In this document: piece by piece, positions 9,800-18,448 of the stretch | How positions within the stretch are numbered: the first letter of the stretch is position 1 | How the letters are laid out: every line of letters starts with the position of its first letter | Source: Symsagittifera roscoffensis | Taxonomy: Eukaryota > Xenacoelomorpha > Acoela > Convolutidae | Direction of reading: 5' to 3' | DNA length: 64,000 nucleotides | Assembly (NCBI RefSeq): GCF_963678635.1 | Contig: NC_087068.1 | Span: 22,101,029 to 22,165,028 of the forward strand | Translations under genes and position numbers: made by a program | Notes under the pieces: model-generated | Told to the model about the DNA's origin: nothing | What the model saw: only the letters and a program-made list of their open reading frames with translations | The model's database searches: none

Positions 9800-11589
9800 G
9801 GAAGGCTCACTAACTGCTCGATCGTTTCCGCCTGCATCTCGGATGACGCTAAAGTTCCATACGCCTTCTGTTTGAGGGTGGTGCCTCGCAACATCGTCTC
9901 CAGATAACCTTCCATGGCCTTTTCGTCTTCCAGGGCCATCACATACCCTCTAGCCGAGTTTCGGTATTCTAACATCTTCATGTATCCACCGGCAGGTTCA
10001 TCTATTGACACAGTCTCCGACACTGTCAGTCGGTTATACTCCACTGGTACTAGTTGTCCTGTGACACTTCCCTTTCTGTGGTTCATGGGAGATGGATTAA
10101 AGTCTTTCATCGAGCTTTTTCCACATTGGCTAAGTATTTCCATTTCTAAGGTTGCTCCAGTCAGAGTGCGGTCACTCCTTCTGGATTTGTAACCCGTTGA
10201 ATTTATCCCTGCCATGAGAATGGGTGGCACCATCGCTGCATCGATTAACATTCTGTTCGTGCCAGGTAATTGATAATCAACTTGTCTCAAATCCATGGCT
10301 TCTTCGACTCGTATTCGTTTCGCTGAATTGACAGCTTTCATGGATATCTCTGAATCCACCTTCGTCTTTCCTACTCTCCTCGGCATCATCTTGCTGCATA
10401 ACTTCATCTTCATCTCATCGATCTTATTAATCACCAATTTTGATCGCATCGTCCCCCTCCTGGTTCTTGATAGATACACCACCTCTCCTTTACCATCCTG
10501 CGGTGTCATCTTGATGGGAGAGTTCACTTCACTTTCATCAGTGGCTGAGTCAATCAACAACTCACTCAATCTCCCTTCACACTCATCAAGTTTGTCAAGG
10601 ACGTCCCGCATCAATGGTCGGTTGAGACCTGTTTTCAAAATGGACTGTGGGCCATAGCTCTGAACCACTGTCCAGACCTTTCCATGAACGCCTCTGCATC
10701 CCGTCCTACTTTCATGGTCTCGATGATGTACTTCCAACTCTTCTTCGGGCAACGTTCCCAAGAAAGGTGCTCTGGCTGAGCCCTCTATTCTTCTTCTTCT
10801 AGGTGATTCCATGAGGATTCTTTGTTCGTTATTTCTTGAAATGCCAGGAGAGCTGCTCTCCGGCAAATTCCGTTTCATTTCCATAAAGGCTGACGGAGGC
10901 TCCAGTGTCGAAATGCCTTCATCCGCTGGCTCAGTCGTCTCCAATGTATCCGCATTGTTCTCAAGATCACTGAAGATATTGAAATCCAGGCTGGATACTC
11001 CTCCTGTCGATGCCCTGTCGTCTTCCCCACCAGCTTGACCTGCATCTTGTTGCATGGGTTCTTCCGCTTGACGGCTTCCTCCCTGTCCGTCATCTCCTTC
11101 TGACCTATCCTTCTTCGAGCTTGAGGGCCCTTGCTTTTCACTGTCGACCCCTTCCGGAAATTTCGGTATGATCAGTGTGCCAGCTGATCCATCTTCCTCT
11201 TCTCCATGGACCACTTTGATCTCCTCGCAGCCGAAGGGTGCTAGGAAGGTTCTCGCCTGTAATGTTCCTCCTACTTTCAATTCCGGTTTCACACTAGTCA
11301 GGATCAAGGAGGCTTCAGACAGTTCGGTCCTGCCTCTCATCTTCATAGGCGCTAAGCCTAATCCCGCCCATTCCTCGTCAAATCTTCCAGGCTTGGGAGT
11401 CGCGACGTTGCTTATTCGCCTTCTCGTCGCTTGATCCGTATAGGCAAATCGTGTGTATTGTAACACGGCGGTTTTTCTCCCTACAAAGTATGGATCCATT
11501 GTTCCCACGAAATTCCCTATTCTCCTTTCATTGGTTTCGAATGCTCTCAACCTAGGAGTTTGTACCACGGAGTCTGCTCCGAGCAACAT
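9697..11589 (-). CDS. X block A central ORF (630 aa), unknown function
   Basis: Longest ORF of the block. Residues about 1-130 match the end of the unit B ORF at 52513 (RRM, then a GRKTAVLQYTRF against FGYSAAVYFHTC stretch). Residues about 135-235 are a low-complexity acidic linker (Glu, Asp, Gly, Ser, Gln). Residues about 235-590 are charged and contain RRRR and KSRRSDR patches that could bind nucleic acid (inference). The end (KYFEEEMRTAP) matches EYFKEAMRTP in C. There is no catalytic motif I recognise. Its start is set by a frameshift from the preceding ORF, so the real protein began upstream. Confidence 0.6.
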   Translation of the reverse strand: MLLGADSVVQTPRLRAFETNERRIGNFVGTMDPYFVGRKTAVLQYTRFAYTDQATRRRISNVATPKPGRFDEEWAGLGLAPMKMRGRTELSEASLILTSVKPELKVGGTLQARTFLAPFGCEEIKVVHGEEEDGSAGTLIIPKFPEGVDSEKQGPSSSKKDRSEGDDGQGGSRQAEEPMQQDAGQAGGEDDRASTGGVSSLDFNIFSDLENNADTLETTEPADEGISTLEPPSAFMEMKRNLPESSSPGISRNNEQRILMESPRRRRIEGSARAPFLGTLPEEELEVHHRDHESRTGCRGVHGKVWTVVQSYGPQSILKTGLNRPLMRDVLDKLDECEGRLSELLIDSATDESEVNSPIKMTPQDGKGEVVYLSRTRRGTMRSKLVINKIDEMKMKLCSKMMPRRVGKTKVDSEISMKAVNSAKRIRVEEAMDLRQVDYQLPGTNRMLIDAAMVPPILMAGINSTGYKSRRSDRTLTGATLEMEILSQCGKSSMKDFNPSPMNHRKGSVTGQLVPVEYNRLTVSETVSIDEPAGGYMKMLEYRNSARGYVMALEDEKAMEGYLETMLRGTTLKQKAYGTLASSEMQAETIEQLVSLPWKAVVLKYFEEEMRTAPRIHALMAVPYVRTELH

Positions 11590-11597
11590 TCTTCTTA

Positions 11598-12179
11598 TCA
11601 GAAGGAATTCGGGGTTCTTCCGGCACCATTCGTTTTATCATAGGGTTTCAGATTCCAAAGCTTCGGAAACACCTCGATGTGTCCTCTTTCTACTTCTCCC
11701 ATGCAATCACGGAAGTGATCGTCAAAATTGATTACCGTCATTTCCGGCTCTGATATCTTCGCAAATAACAGATCTTCGCTCATGAGCTCCCGCAACACGT
11801 GCTGCTCACACCAGTTCAGCGCACTACCGTCCACTGCTGATATGAGGTTCAGGTGCAGCACCGACCTCCTGTACGCCTCCACCTTGACATCAGGGAACGC
11901 AAATGTGACTGCTGGTCCATAGATCACTGTCACAAACTCCGTAGCTCCTCTGATCAACGCTAAGGGGTCAGTCTTCATGCCCAAGCACAGATCGGTTAGT
12001 AGGGGTATGCCCCCAACATGTCGTCTCACATCTTCCTCTCTCTCGATAGTCTCATCTTCTCCCGTTCCAAAGCAATTTTGTTGTAGGAGATAATGAATAA
12101 GAGTGTGTCTCAGGTCTCTTATCTTTTTCCACGAGTCCGTGGCTTTCTTCATATCCAATTTTCTTACCCTTTCCTTCAT
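11598..12179 (-). CDS. X block A ORF (193 aa), unknown conserved domain
   Basis: Well conserved against units B and C: GGIPLLTDLCLGMKTDPLAL against GSMPLLTDLCLAMRSNPLGM, YGPAVTFAFPD against YGPAVTCVFPD, SAVDGSALNWC against SVLDGTALNWC, and EVFPKLWNLKP against KVYPKFWNLNP. The region is mixed alpha/beta in character with an invariant Asn-Trp-Cys. It ends at a frameshift just before the 630-aa ORF. It is among the best conserved parts of the block and the best seed for a profile search. Confidence 0.65.
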   Translation of the reverse strand: MKERVRKLDMKKATDSWKKIRDLRHTLIHYLLQQNCFGTGEDETIEREEDVRRHVGGIPLLTDLCLGMKTDPLALIRGATEFVTVIYGPAVTFAFPDVKVEAYRRSVLHLNLISAVDGSALNWCEQHVLRELMSEDLLFAKISEPEMTVINFDDHFRDCMGEVERGHIEVFPKLWNLKPYDKTNGAGRTPNSF

Positions 12180-12182
12180 CTG

Positions 12183-12629
12183 TTATGGACAACGTGTCAG
12201 TTTCATTAATCCTGCCAAGTTTCCGTGAGTGATCGCAATCAACGTTAGAAGTCCATCTAACTGCAGGTTCTGAATTCCTTCGGTGAGCAGTACCGCCGGT
12301 CCCTTCACGAAACTCTCAGCTCCAAACGCTACGAACAAGGCTTGTAGCTCTACAATCGATATTTCTACTACCTCTTGGAGGAATTCCTTTATCAAGTAAT
12401 GAGAGACTTTGGGGTAAATTTTCGCCAAGAAGGACGCGGTCCATCCGGCTCCCAGCCCTTCCAGCATGCTATCTGTTTGTTCAAAGCCTTCTTCCCCTTT
12501 CAATTCCTGGGTCCAGAAGGTTTCCGAGGTAATCTGGCACATTCTGTTCACAAACTCAGCCGTCTTTTCTTCAGCATTTTCCGCTAGGTTTACCTCCTTC
12601 AACAAGTAGGCATGGATTTTCTTCATCAT
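12183..12629 (-). CDS. X block A ORF (148 aa), helical, unknown function
   Basis: Corresponds in position to the 167-aa ORFs at 53601-54104 and 60335-60838: shared aromatic spacing around FW, YPKVSHYL against YPRYLFNM, and the motif EGIQNLQLDG against RGVETLRIDG. Mostly helix-forming residues. It is in the same frame as 11598-12179 with one stop between them, and overlaps the preceding ORF end by a frameshift. Confidence 0.55.
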   Translation of the reverse strand: MMKKIHAYLLKEVNLAENAEEKTAEFVNRMCQITSETFWTQELKGEEGFEQTDSMLEGLGAGWTASFLAKIYPKVSHYLIKEFLQEVVEISIVELQALFVAFGAESFVKGPAVLLTEGIQNLQLDGLLTLIAITHGNLAGLMKLTRCP

Positions 12630-13087
12630 TATAGGGCCTTGCTCAAAACCATCTGCACCTCGTCCAACACTAACATGTATAGCGCATTGTCCTTGAATCC
12701 TCTCATCGCGTTTGAGATATTTGACCTCACTGCAGGTAGTTCAGCCTTGATTGGCCTCAGGTTCTCCATCTCTATCATGCGATTCGGGGCTGATATGATC
12801 CCATCATATTTTCTTTCCGAAAGCAAGGTCACAATCGCATACACAAATTTCAGTCCATCCGGGAGATGTGCATACCCCGGAGACAGCGCGAATACTACTC
12901 TCGGTGTCACCTTGTTGAACGACCCCTCCTTCGTCGCATCCACCACTTCACCCATTGACTCCAGCATTTCCTTTATCGCTGGCCACACTGCATTTTCTGC
13001 CAATGCAGGATCTCTGAGTCTGCTCAGAAAACCTCTACTGTGTAAGTGGTCATTGATGCCAGCAAACACGATCGTGACTGGGTTCAT
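12629..13087 (-). CDS. X block A: second SGNH-like domain, C-terminal part (152 aa)
   Basis: Starts near TIVFAGINDHLHSRG, where Gly-x-Asn-Asp after a hydrophobic strand resembles SGNH block III; then FALSPGYAHLPDGLKFVYAI and LRPIKAELPAV. It matches LLVFAGMNDHLHAAG, SPGYASMPPALQFVYAM and LRLRKSELAVAW in unit B. No Asp-x-x-His pair follows, so this second fold is likely non-catalytic or a relative of the SGNH fold. The N-terminal part (AGSDFEGTSP in unit B) is deleted or frameshifted in X at 13090-13350. Confidence 0.55.
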   Translation of the reverse strand: MNPVTIVFAGINDHLHSRGFLSRLRDPALAENAVWPAIKEMLESMGEVVDATKEGSFNKVTPRVVFALSPGYAHLPDGLKFVYAIVTLLSERKYDGIISAPNRMIEMENLRPIKAELPAVRSNISNAMRGFKDNALYMLVLDEVQMVLSKAL

Positions 13088-13352
13088 GTCCGTCTGTCTT
13101 TGTACGCCTATGGCCAGAGATACGGCTTGCAGTAGGTCCAGGACTGCCTGAACATCTTCACATGCTGTCCGATCGGCGCCCTTGTTACCAGAAATCTTCC
13201 AGGTCTCTTTTCTCGATTCCCGTCATCATGATTCAACCTCACGTCCTGCAATGGTCTTGCGTTCACTGGTCCATCGTGTTATTAGAGGGCAGTCCCTCTA
13301 GGTCAGCAAATCTCAAGGCCGTCGTGGAGCTGAAATTTATGCCAGCGGCTAT

Positions 13353-14717
13353 TTACCAGTCTACGCCTGTTATCGAGTACAGTCTACTGACGGATAGCCT
13401 CGCTCCATTCAGCATCCTCCTGGCGTCCTCGATGAAGCTCACCCTCTGGAGATCCAGCTTCATTAGTTCATCCTTGTACACATGCCAGGGAGACGGTATG
13501 GGTCTTGACCACATCAATGAGCCTCTATTCGGGCGTCTCTCCTCTCGACTGGTACTTGTCGTCTCCGATCTCGTGTCTGATCTGGACGTGCCAGTTGCCT
13601 CTTCCATTGGGTTGACTGGCCCTCTTCTTCTCCTAGGATGAATGGTCCTCCTCATTGGCGCTTCTCCCAATCGATCCTGAACGTCTGTCCTTTGACCTGG
13701 TTCGCTGGAGCTCTGTTGTCTGTAGTTCGTGACGGCCGGGACCGTCCCCAAGCGCGTTTCCGAGCTTGGAGGCACATTAGTGGTAATCACCGTTCCACTC
13801 GATGTTCCTGCCTCCTTCAGCACTCCTGTGTCAAAAAGTTCTGCTTCTAGTTCATCCAACTGCTCTTTGAAGACTCAATTCAACCAAGCCTGTCCCTCTA
13901 TACTATCGAAATGGATGCCGTCCGTGGTCAGTCTAGCCTGATGCATAGCTCTCAACTCTTATTCGATGTCCATGAGGATCATTCTTCCGGCGTTCCGACT
14001 TGCCAGATTCCTCAAGATATTATTCCACCTGACGACTCCTTCGTTGTGCCTTCTCCCTGCTGCTGTCAAGCTCCTTGTGTTCATTGGCACAGTGCAAACG
14101 GTCAGTACCGCGCAATTGAATTTCTGCCAGAGAGTAGTAAACAAGCACACCATCATTGATTCCTATAGTGCTTCCTGCTCATCCGAACCTCTAGAGATGT
14201 CATTCGTTCCAACCAGGATCATCACATTGGGGATCCTCCCTGGATTCATCAGTTCCACCATTCGATATAACTGGGCTATCGTCGCGCCTCCGAAGGCCAT
14301 CACCGTGGTGACCCATGAGGTCCTCAAATTCGATAGTACTCTGACCAACCTGTCTCCCAGTATCAGATGTGATGTCCCCAGTGGCGGTTGTTGCAGGTTT
14401 ACTGCCGGGTTCCAAGTCGCTCGATTGAAGCAAGCTCTCGGATCTGTCTCCGGAACTTCCTTGAAGTTATATCTCAACTGATTGTTCTTTTGTACGTCTA
14501 TCACACGTGACACTTTCTTCGCTGGCTGTATTCTTCTCTCTGGGGCCTTAGTGCTCCCCATTAGTGGCGTCACGTCGCTTATTCCCTGTCTGATTACGGT
14601 CTGGGAGATTCGTACTCTGCCCGTGTCGTCGATCGTTCCATAGGGTGCAGTCACCCCGGAACCTGGCGCATTCTTGGTGGCAACCAGTCGTCCAGCTGTC
14701 ACTATCAGCTTCCTCAC
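13353..14717 (-). pseudogene. X block A: first SGNH/GDSL-like hydrolase domain and linker, three in-frame stops
   Basis: One frame runs through the region, interrupted by TAG at about 14163, TAA at 13959 and TGA near 13878. Blocks: LILGDRLVRVL (block I, but Arg where Ser is expected, a one-base change), TTVMAFGGATI (block II), VMILVGTNDIS (block III, 14199-14213), LTVCTVP, RRHNEGVVRWNNILRNLA, and TDGIHFD (block V Asp-x-x-His, 13908-13922), then AWLN. Such enzymes are usually esterases; the substrate here is unknown. Downstream is a low-complexity Ser/Thr/Arg linker with RRRRGP, then PWHVYKDELMKLD. Units B and C keep only block V and the linker. Confidence 0.7.
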
Positions 14718-14720
14718 CGT

Positions 14721-15338
14721 TTATTCCACGACGGGGTCACCCAAGGTGTCACTAGGGTCCAGGATTGTCACTCGATCTGTTGCTGTCGGGGGCCGTGTCT
14801 CCGTTGTCTGACTCATTTCTCGAGGTGTCAAGAGCTCCATCGGGGACTGCCCACGAGGAATACTCCTTACAGGTATCACCTTCTCCACGGCCGTCGTCAG
14901 CGCCCTCCGTTCCGATCGCTCCTTGTAGTCCTGCCTCAAGCGCTCAATTTCTTCACCCTGCTTTTTGTTACAGTCTTCGAACAATCTCTTCCACATGTCT
15001 CTGTCGTCCTCCGCAATGAGCATGGTCTTAGTCAACTCGTCCAGCTCCCTTATCGTTCTTTCCAGTTCGTTCTTTATCCCATCCAGATCTTGCATGGTTT
15101 GGTTCGTGTGAAACTTCTGTTCTACTTTCGCCCTCTTTGGTGGCACAGCCGCTCTCAGTGGTGAACCAGACGAGGCAGCCTCGCTGTTCATCTCCTGATG
15201 CATTCTCGTCATCCCAGGTTTGGGCTTGGAGGGCATAGGCATCTCACCTGCTTGGTAAGTCTTAGAACTTCCCAATCCAGGCTCATTCGCCAAGTCACTC
15301 CCTGAGAGAGCCCCGTTTCTCCACCTCATCACTCTCAT
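14721..15338 (-). CDS. X block A: coiled-coil ORF (205 aa)
   Basis: The middle third (about residues 80-150) is a clear heptad-like helix (LDGIKNELERTIRELDELTK, then EEIERLRQDYKERSERR), flanked by Pro/Ser/Thr-rich segments. A basic PPKRAK patch precedes it. It is in frame with the SGNH ORF downstream, one TAA apart, so it was probably the N-terminal oligomerisation region of the same polyprotein. Confidence 0.55.
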   Translation of the reverse strand: MRVMRWRNGALSGSDLANEPGLGSSKTYQAGEMPMPSKPKPGMTRMHQEMNSEAASSGSPLRAAVPPKRAKVEQKFHTNQTMQDLDGIKNELERTIRELDELTKTMLIAEDDRDMWKRLFEDCNKKQGEEIERLRQDYKERSERRALTTAVEKVIPVRSIPRGQSPMELLTPREMSQTTETRPPTATDRVTILDPSDTLGDPVVE

Positions 15339-15349
15339 GTTCGGGCGGT

Positions 15350-15583
15350 CTAGTACTCCCTCATCACCCTCTCTCCATATGCTGCCATCAATAGAACTTC
15401 CGTGGGGCGGTCCCCACGGTTGTCATGCCCCAAGATGTTGATCAGGGCGGTCGGCAACATGACTAGCTCTGGGTCCTCCAGAGCGAAGTCTCGATCCATT
15501 AGCCGACGATAGATCGCATCTATCATCGGTCCTACATATGCCTCTGCCAGGTCCATCAATTCATCCAAGTTGAAATTCTCCAT
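15350..15583 (-). CDS. X block A: first ORF (77 aa), acidic helical
   Basis: Begins MENFNLDELMDLAEAYVG and looks helical and acidic. It is the first ATG after the 400-bp spacer that follows the macro ORF. The next ORF is in a different frame 12 bp on, so a frameshift probably separates parts of one protein. No family recognised. Confidence 0.45.
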   Translation of the reverse strand: MENFNLDELMDLAEAYVGPMIDAIYRRLMDRDFALEDPELVMLPTALINILGHDNRGDRPTEVLLMAAYGERVMREY

Positions 15584-15984
15584 ACTGTTCTTTCACATTC
15601 GATTTGATTTGATCTGATTTCAAAATTTTGACTCAAGTGAGCAATTAAATGATCAATCAGGATCTAGAAAAGAAGTCACGAATATCACACTTGTCAGTTT
15701 CACCTTAATTTCTCGTTAAAATTTACTTAAAAACAGTCAGATAAAAAAAATTTTATCCTAAACTTTCTTAAAATCAATCAGTCTCTAAAATTTTGGAATT
15801 CGACCTTTGATTGGACAGTCCAAACTTTGGATCTATTCCTAAGATCGTCATTCAGTTGTTCATGGTCACTAACCCCTTCTTGCCCAAGAGCTTAATAACA
15901 TAACACATAACATAACGTACATATCACACATATCACACATTACATACAACTTAGTCTTTAGCCTAACACTCTCACGCCCGTCAC
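15584..15984. other. Spacer between macro ORF and SGNH block of X
   Basis: Non-coding and AT-rich, with AACATAACACATAACATAAC-type short repeats. It is conserved in the H remnant at 5147-5530, so it belongs to the element. It would have to hold whatever lets the second block be expressed (splice acceptor, internal promoter or re-initiation). The sense strand has a run ending TTGAAATCAG at about 15620, a weak candidate acceptor. Confidence 0.45.
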
Positions 15985-16449
15985 TCAGTCTATACTTGAG
16001 TAATATTTCTTATGTAAATATACTTGTATATTAGTATCAGAGAATATCACGTGTACCAGTGCGTACAGTTCTCGAGGGTGCAGTCGTCCTCTGTTCCGGT
16101 CGTACACTGGAAGCGAAAACTCCTTCACGTCCATTTCCACGAGGAAGTCCCTCAACCTCGTCAAGGACAAGACTAGGTTCTCTGGGTCCACGTGATGCTT
16201 CTCCGTCGCCCTCGTTACCAAGAAGCATAGGTATTTTCCCGGTATCTGTGACGTTGCCGGAGGTAAGGCCGCTACGCCCCCTATCCCTGGTCTTTGCTTC
16301 CATAGGAACTCTATGTTTTTATATTCTCTCATAAAATCTGCCGCTAACGCTGTCCTAAAACTCATGTCTGCTGTGATTACTATCGCACATGTTCTATTTG
16401 TGGGTATAAAATCACTGTCTGTTAGTATTATGTTACTTGAATATTTATT
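15985..16449 (-). CDS. X macro-domain-like ORF at the 3' end of pol
   Basis: An uninterrupted stretch of about 154 codons, joined in frame to the integrase C-terminal ORF through one TAA at 16450. Order of features: a hydrophobic CAIVITADMSFRTALAADF (resembling the macro strand plus 'D-x-x-x-x-x-giA-x-F' helix start), EYKNIEFLWKQ, GVAAL, then GKYLCFLVTRATEK, ENLVLSLTRLRDFL, VKEFSLPVYD and a final helix-strand HVIFSDTNIQVYL. This order resembles the OARD1/TARG1 branch of macro domains, which bind or remove ADP-ribose. The Lys of the family's catalytic site appears as Arg, and the phosphate loop is altered (VYDRNRGRL), so activity is uncertain. Its intactness contrasts with the broken pol. Confidence 0.6.
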   Translation of the reverse strand, partial: NKYSSNIILTDSDFIPTNRTCAIVITADMSFRTALAADFMREYKNIEFLWKQRPGIGGVAALPPATSQIPGKYLCFLVTRATEKHHVDPENLVLSLTRLRDFLVEMDVKEFSLPVYDRNRGRLHPRELYALVHVIFSDTNIQVYLHKKYYSSID

Positions 16450-17772
16450 TTATAAGTTAAAATATGACTCAACTACCCTCCCTATGTCAGGTTTCTTAGG
16501 TTCTTCGCCTGTTTCTGCTTCTAAGTCTCCTGTCTCTCTTGCTATTCTTAATTTTTTTATTATCAAGTTTTTAGTGTGGGTAATTCCTACCCCCACTCCC
16601 CGGACAAAAATATCCATCGACGTCCCCGTCGATCGCATACCGGTTATCAAATCTAGATTGGAAGCCGGAATGAGTAATCGCCCTTCCTGGGCAGCCCAGG
16701 AAGGATCATCTCGTTCGGTCTTCATGTATTTTATGCTTTCACGATCTACTTCTTGAATCGTGACACTGGTCTCCTCTGGGTCCGACGTCATTTCGTTCAG
16801 CCATTCTAAGACACGCAGGTTCGTCAAGTCTTGTTCATATGACTGCTGTTGCTCGTCGTCGAATTCTACCTCGGGTTTCGACCGGTCATCGACCCACTCA
16901 TCGTCGTGATTATCGACTATGTCAATGTCTTGTGACACAGTTATTTCTTCTAGCCCCACTACTTCTTTCACTATCTTCTTCAGATCTATCCTATCCACTA
17001 CAAAGTCGTCACCGTAAGGGTTATACTTCTTTCTTGGTCTTGTACCGTCACTCTGACGAGTCTGCATCGTGAACGGAAGATCCGGTTCCAAATTCTTGGG
17101 AACCTCCATCTGTTCGGGATCCTGCCAATCCTCCTCAGCGTAGGGTAAGGTTTCAACGTCGTCTTCGATCACCTCGCTTGGATCCAGGTCCAGCGGTGTA
17201 TTCGTTCCTTCCTCCACGACTTCGTTTCCATCGTTCTTCTCCCTTGTACCCTTCTCGTTGAACTCACAAGCAGGATCCATCATTAGATAATCCCCTTCTT
17301 CAATGTCTGCAGGTATACACCAGTCTTCTGTCGATGAATTGTGTGGCTTAATATTTTCGTAATGAGCGGCTCGGCCAGTACTCAGTCTGTAAAAGTGTCC
17401 CTCCTGATGCACTTCCGTAATCATGAAGGGTCCCCTCCACTTTTTTAGGAATTTTTTCGTTCCTTTCGGTGGTATGACGTTCTGAAATACCCATACGTAA
17501 TCTCCCACCTTGTAAGTTTTTGCACCAGCTGCTTTCTTGTCGAATTTTTTCCTCTGCCTCGCCTGTGCTTGCTGAGTATTTCGTCTACATAAATCGTTCC
17601 ACTCCTGTTGACGTCTGATCACATCCCTCACGTAGACCTGTGGAGACGTTTTCTTTCCCTCATACTCCGGGTAGAAAAAGGTTAAGGGTAAAGACTTTTC
17701 GTGTCCAGTTAGCATCATGTGTGGACTAACTCCAGTGGTGGAGTGTTGCGTGCTGTTATAGGCTTCCATCAC
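16450..17772 (-). CDS. X integrase C-terminus (GPY/F) and acidic linker (440 aa)
   Basis: Starts after a one-base frameshift in the integrase core. Residues 1-35 finish the core-adjacent helix (AYNSTQHSTTGVSPHMML). Residues about 100-150 hold KKWRGPFMITEVHQEG with IKPHN, the GPY/F module that follows Ty3/gypsy integrase cores. Residues about 160-330 are acidic and disordered-looking. Residues about 345-430 (WAAQEGRLLIPASNLDL, IFVRGVGVGITHT) form a separate conserved region leading into the macro ORF. No chromodomain is visible. The same region is present in H at 35694 and in the duplicate at 30714. Confidence 0.75.
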   Translation of the reverse strand: MMEAYNSTQHSTTGVSPHMMLTGHEKSLPLTFFYPEYEGKKTSPQVYVRDVIRRQQEWNDLCRRNTQQAQARQRKKFDKKAAGAKTYKVGDYVWVFQNVIPPKGTKKFLKKWRGPFMITEVHQEGHFYRLSTGRAAHYENIKPHNSSTEDWCIPADIEEGDYLMMDPACEFNEKGTREKNDGNEVVEEGTNTPLDLDPSEVIEDDVETLPYAEEDWQDPEQMEVPKNLEPDLPFTMQTRQSDGTRPRKKYNPYGDDFVVDRIDLKKIVKEVVGLEEITVSQDIDIVDNHDDEWVDDRSKPEVEFDDEQQQSYEQDLTNLRVLEWLNEMTSDPEETSVTIQEVDRESIKYMKTERDDPSWAAQEGRLLIPASNLDLITGMRSTGTSMDIFVRGVGVGITHTKNLIIKKLRIARETGDLEAETGEEPKKPDIGRVVESYFNL

Positions 17773-17791
17773 CTGTGGAAGGTATCTTTTC

Positions 17792-18448
17792 TCAATCGGT
17801 CATGTACCTGGAACAATATACTCTCAGCATCGACACTAACGTCCTATTCTGTCTTTCCACTAAGCCATTTTTCTGGGGGTGGTATGTCATGGGGTGAGCC
17901 TGAGCAACCTGTGAGCGTCTCATAAGCTCTTTTGTAAGCTCTCCTACGAAAGCTGTTCCATTATCCGATTGAAACGTCATCGGACAACCATGCCTCGCTA
18001 TCCACGTATTGATCAGGTGGTCGCATGTCTCTTCCGCCGAGGCAGTTATGCAGGGCACGGCCTCTGCATACTTCGTAAAATGATCTATCATGACCAACAT
18101 CTGATTATAACCACTGTCTGTCATGCATATCTTTTGGTGATCTATCTGCACCACCTCGTTGAATTCAGACGACTCGATCGATTGTAAAGGAAATCACAAC
18201 TTCCTTGGATCCTTGATCTGTTGGCATGACAGACATGCTGTTACCCACTTCTCGGAGGCCTTTTTCATTCCAGGCCACTCGAAGCGCTTCAGGATCCTCT
18301 GATATACTTTGTCGATCCCCTGGTGGCCCATCTGATCATGCGACCTGAATAGTAGTTCTGTCTGATAGAATTGCAGCAATACTATCGCGTTATACTTGTA
18401 TAGGACTCTGTCTTCTTCTCTTCTTTTGCAAGCCACAATCCCGTTCAA
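17792..18448 (-). pseudogene. X integrase: HHCC zinc domain and DDE core, one stop and a frameshift
   Basis: The zinc-binding N-domain shows SHDQMGHQGIDK and ACLSCQQIKD (His-His-Cys-Cys). The core shows QIDHQ (first Asp), FQSDNGTAF (second Asp) and NGLVERQNRT (Glu), the DDE triad that carries out strand transfer. A CGx-to-TGA change interrupts at about 18191 and a one-base insertion at about 17785 shifts the frame into the next ORF. Otherwise all catalytic residues are present. Confidence 0.8.

Noticed and set aside
13353-14717. Stop-codon reassignment or read-through to explain in-frame stops
   Set aside because: TAA, TAG and TGA all occur, positions differ between copies (for example RT stops in X and H), and frameshifts also occur. 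Ordinary decay explains it.
7425-15583. Envelope glycoprotein in the env position
   Set aside because: No signal peptide, furin-like site, fusion peptide or C-terminal membrane anchor could be seen. The domains are hydrophilic and SGNH-like.
7425-15583. Polinton/Maverick or other DNA virus-like element
   Set aside because: No protein-primed polymerase, packaging ATPase or capsid motif was seen, and the block ends at an LTR and purine tract.
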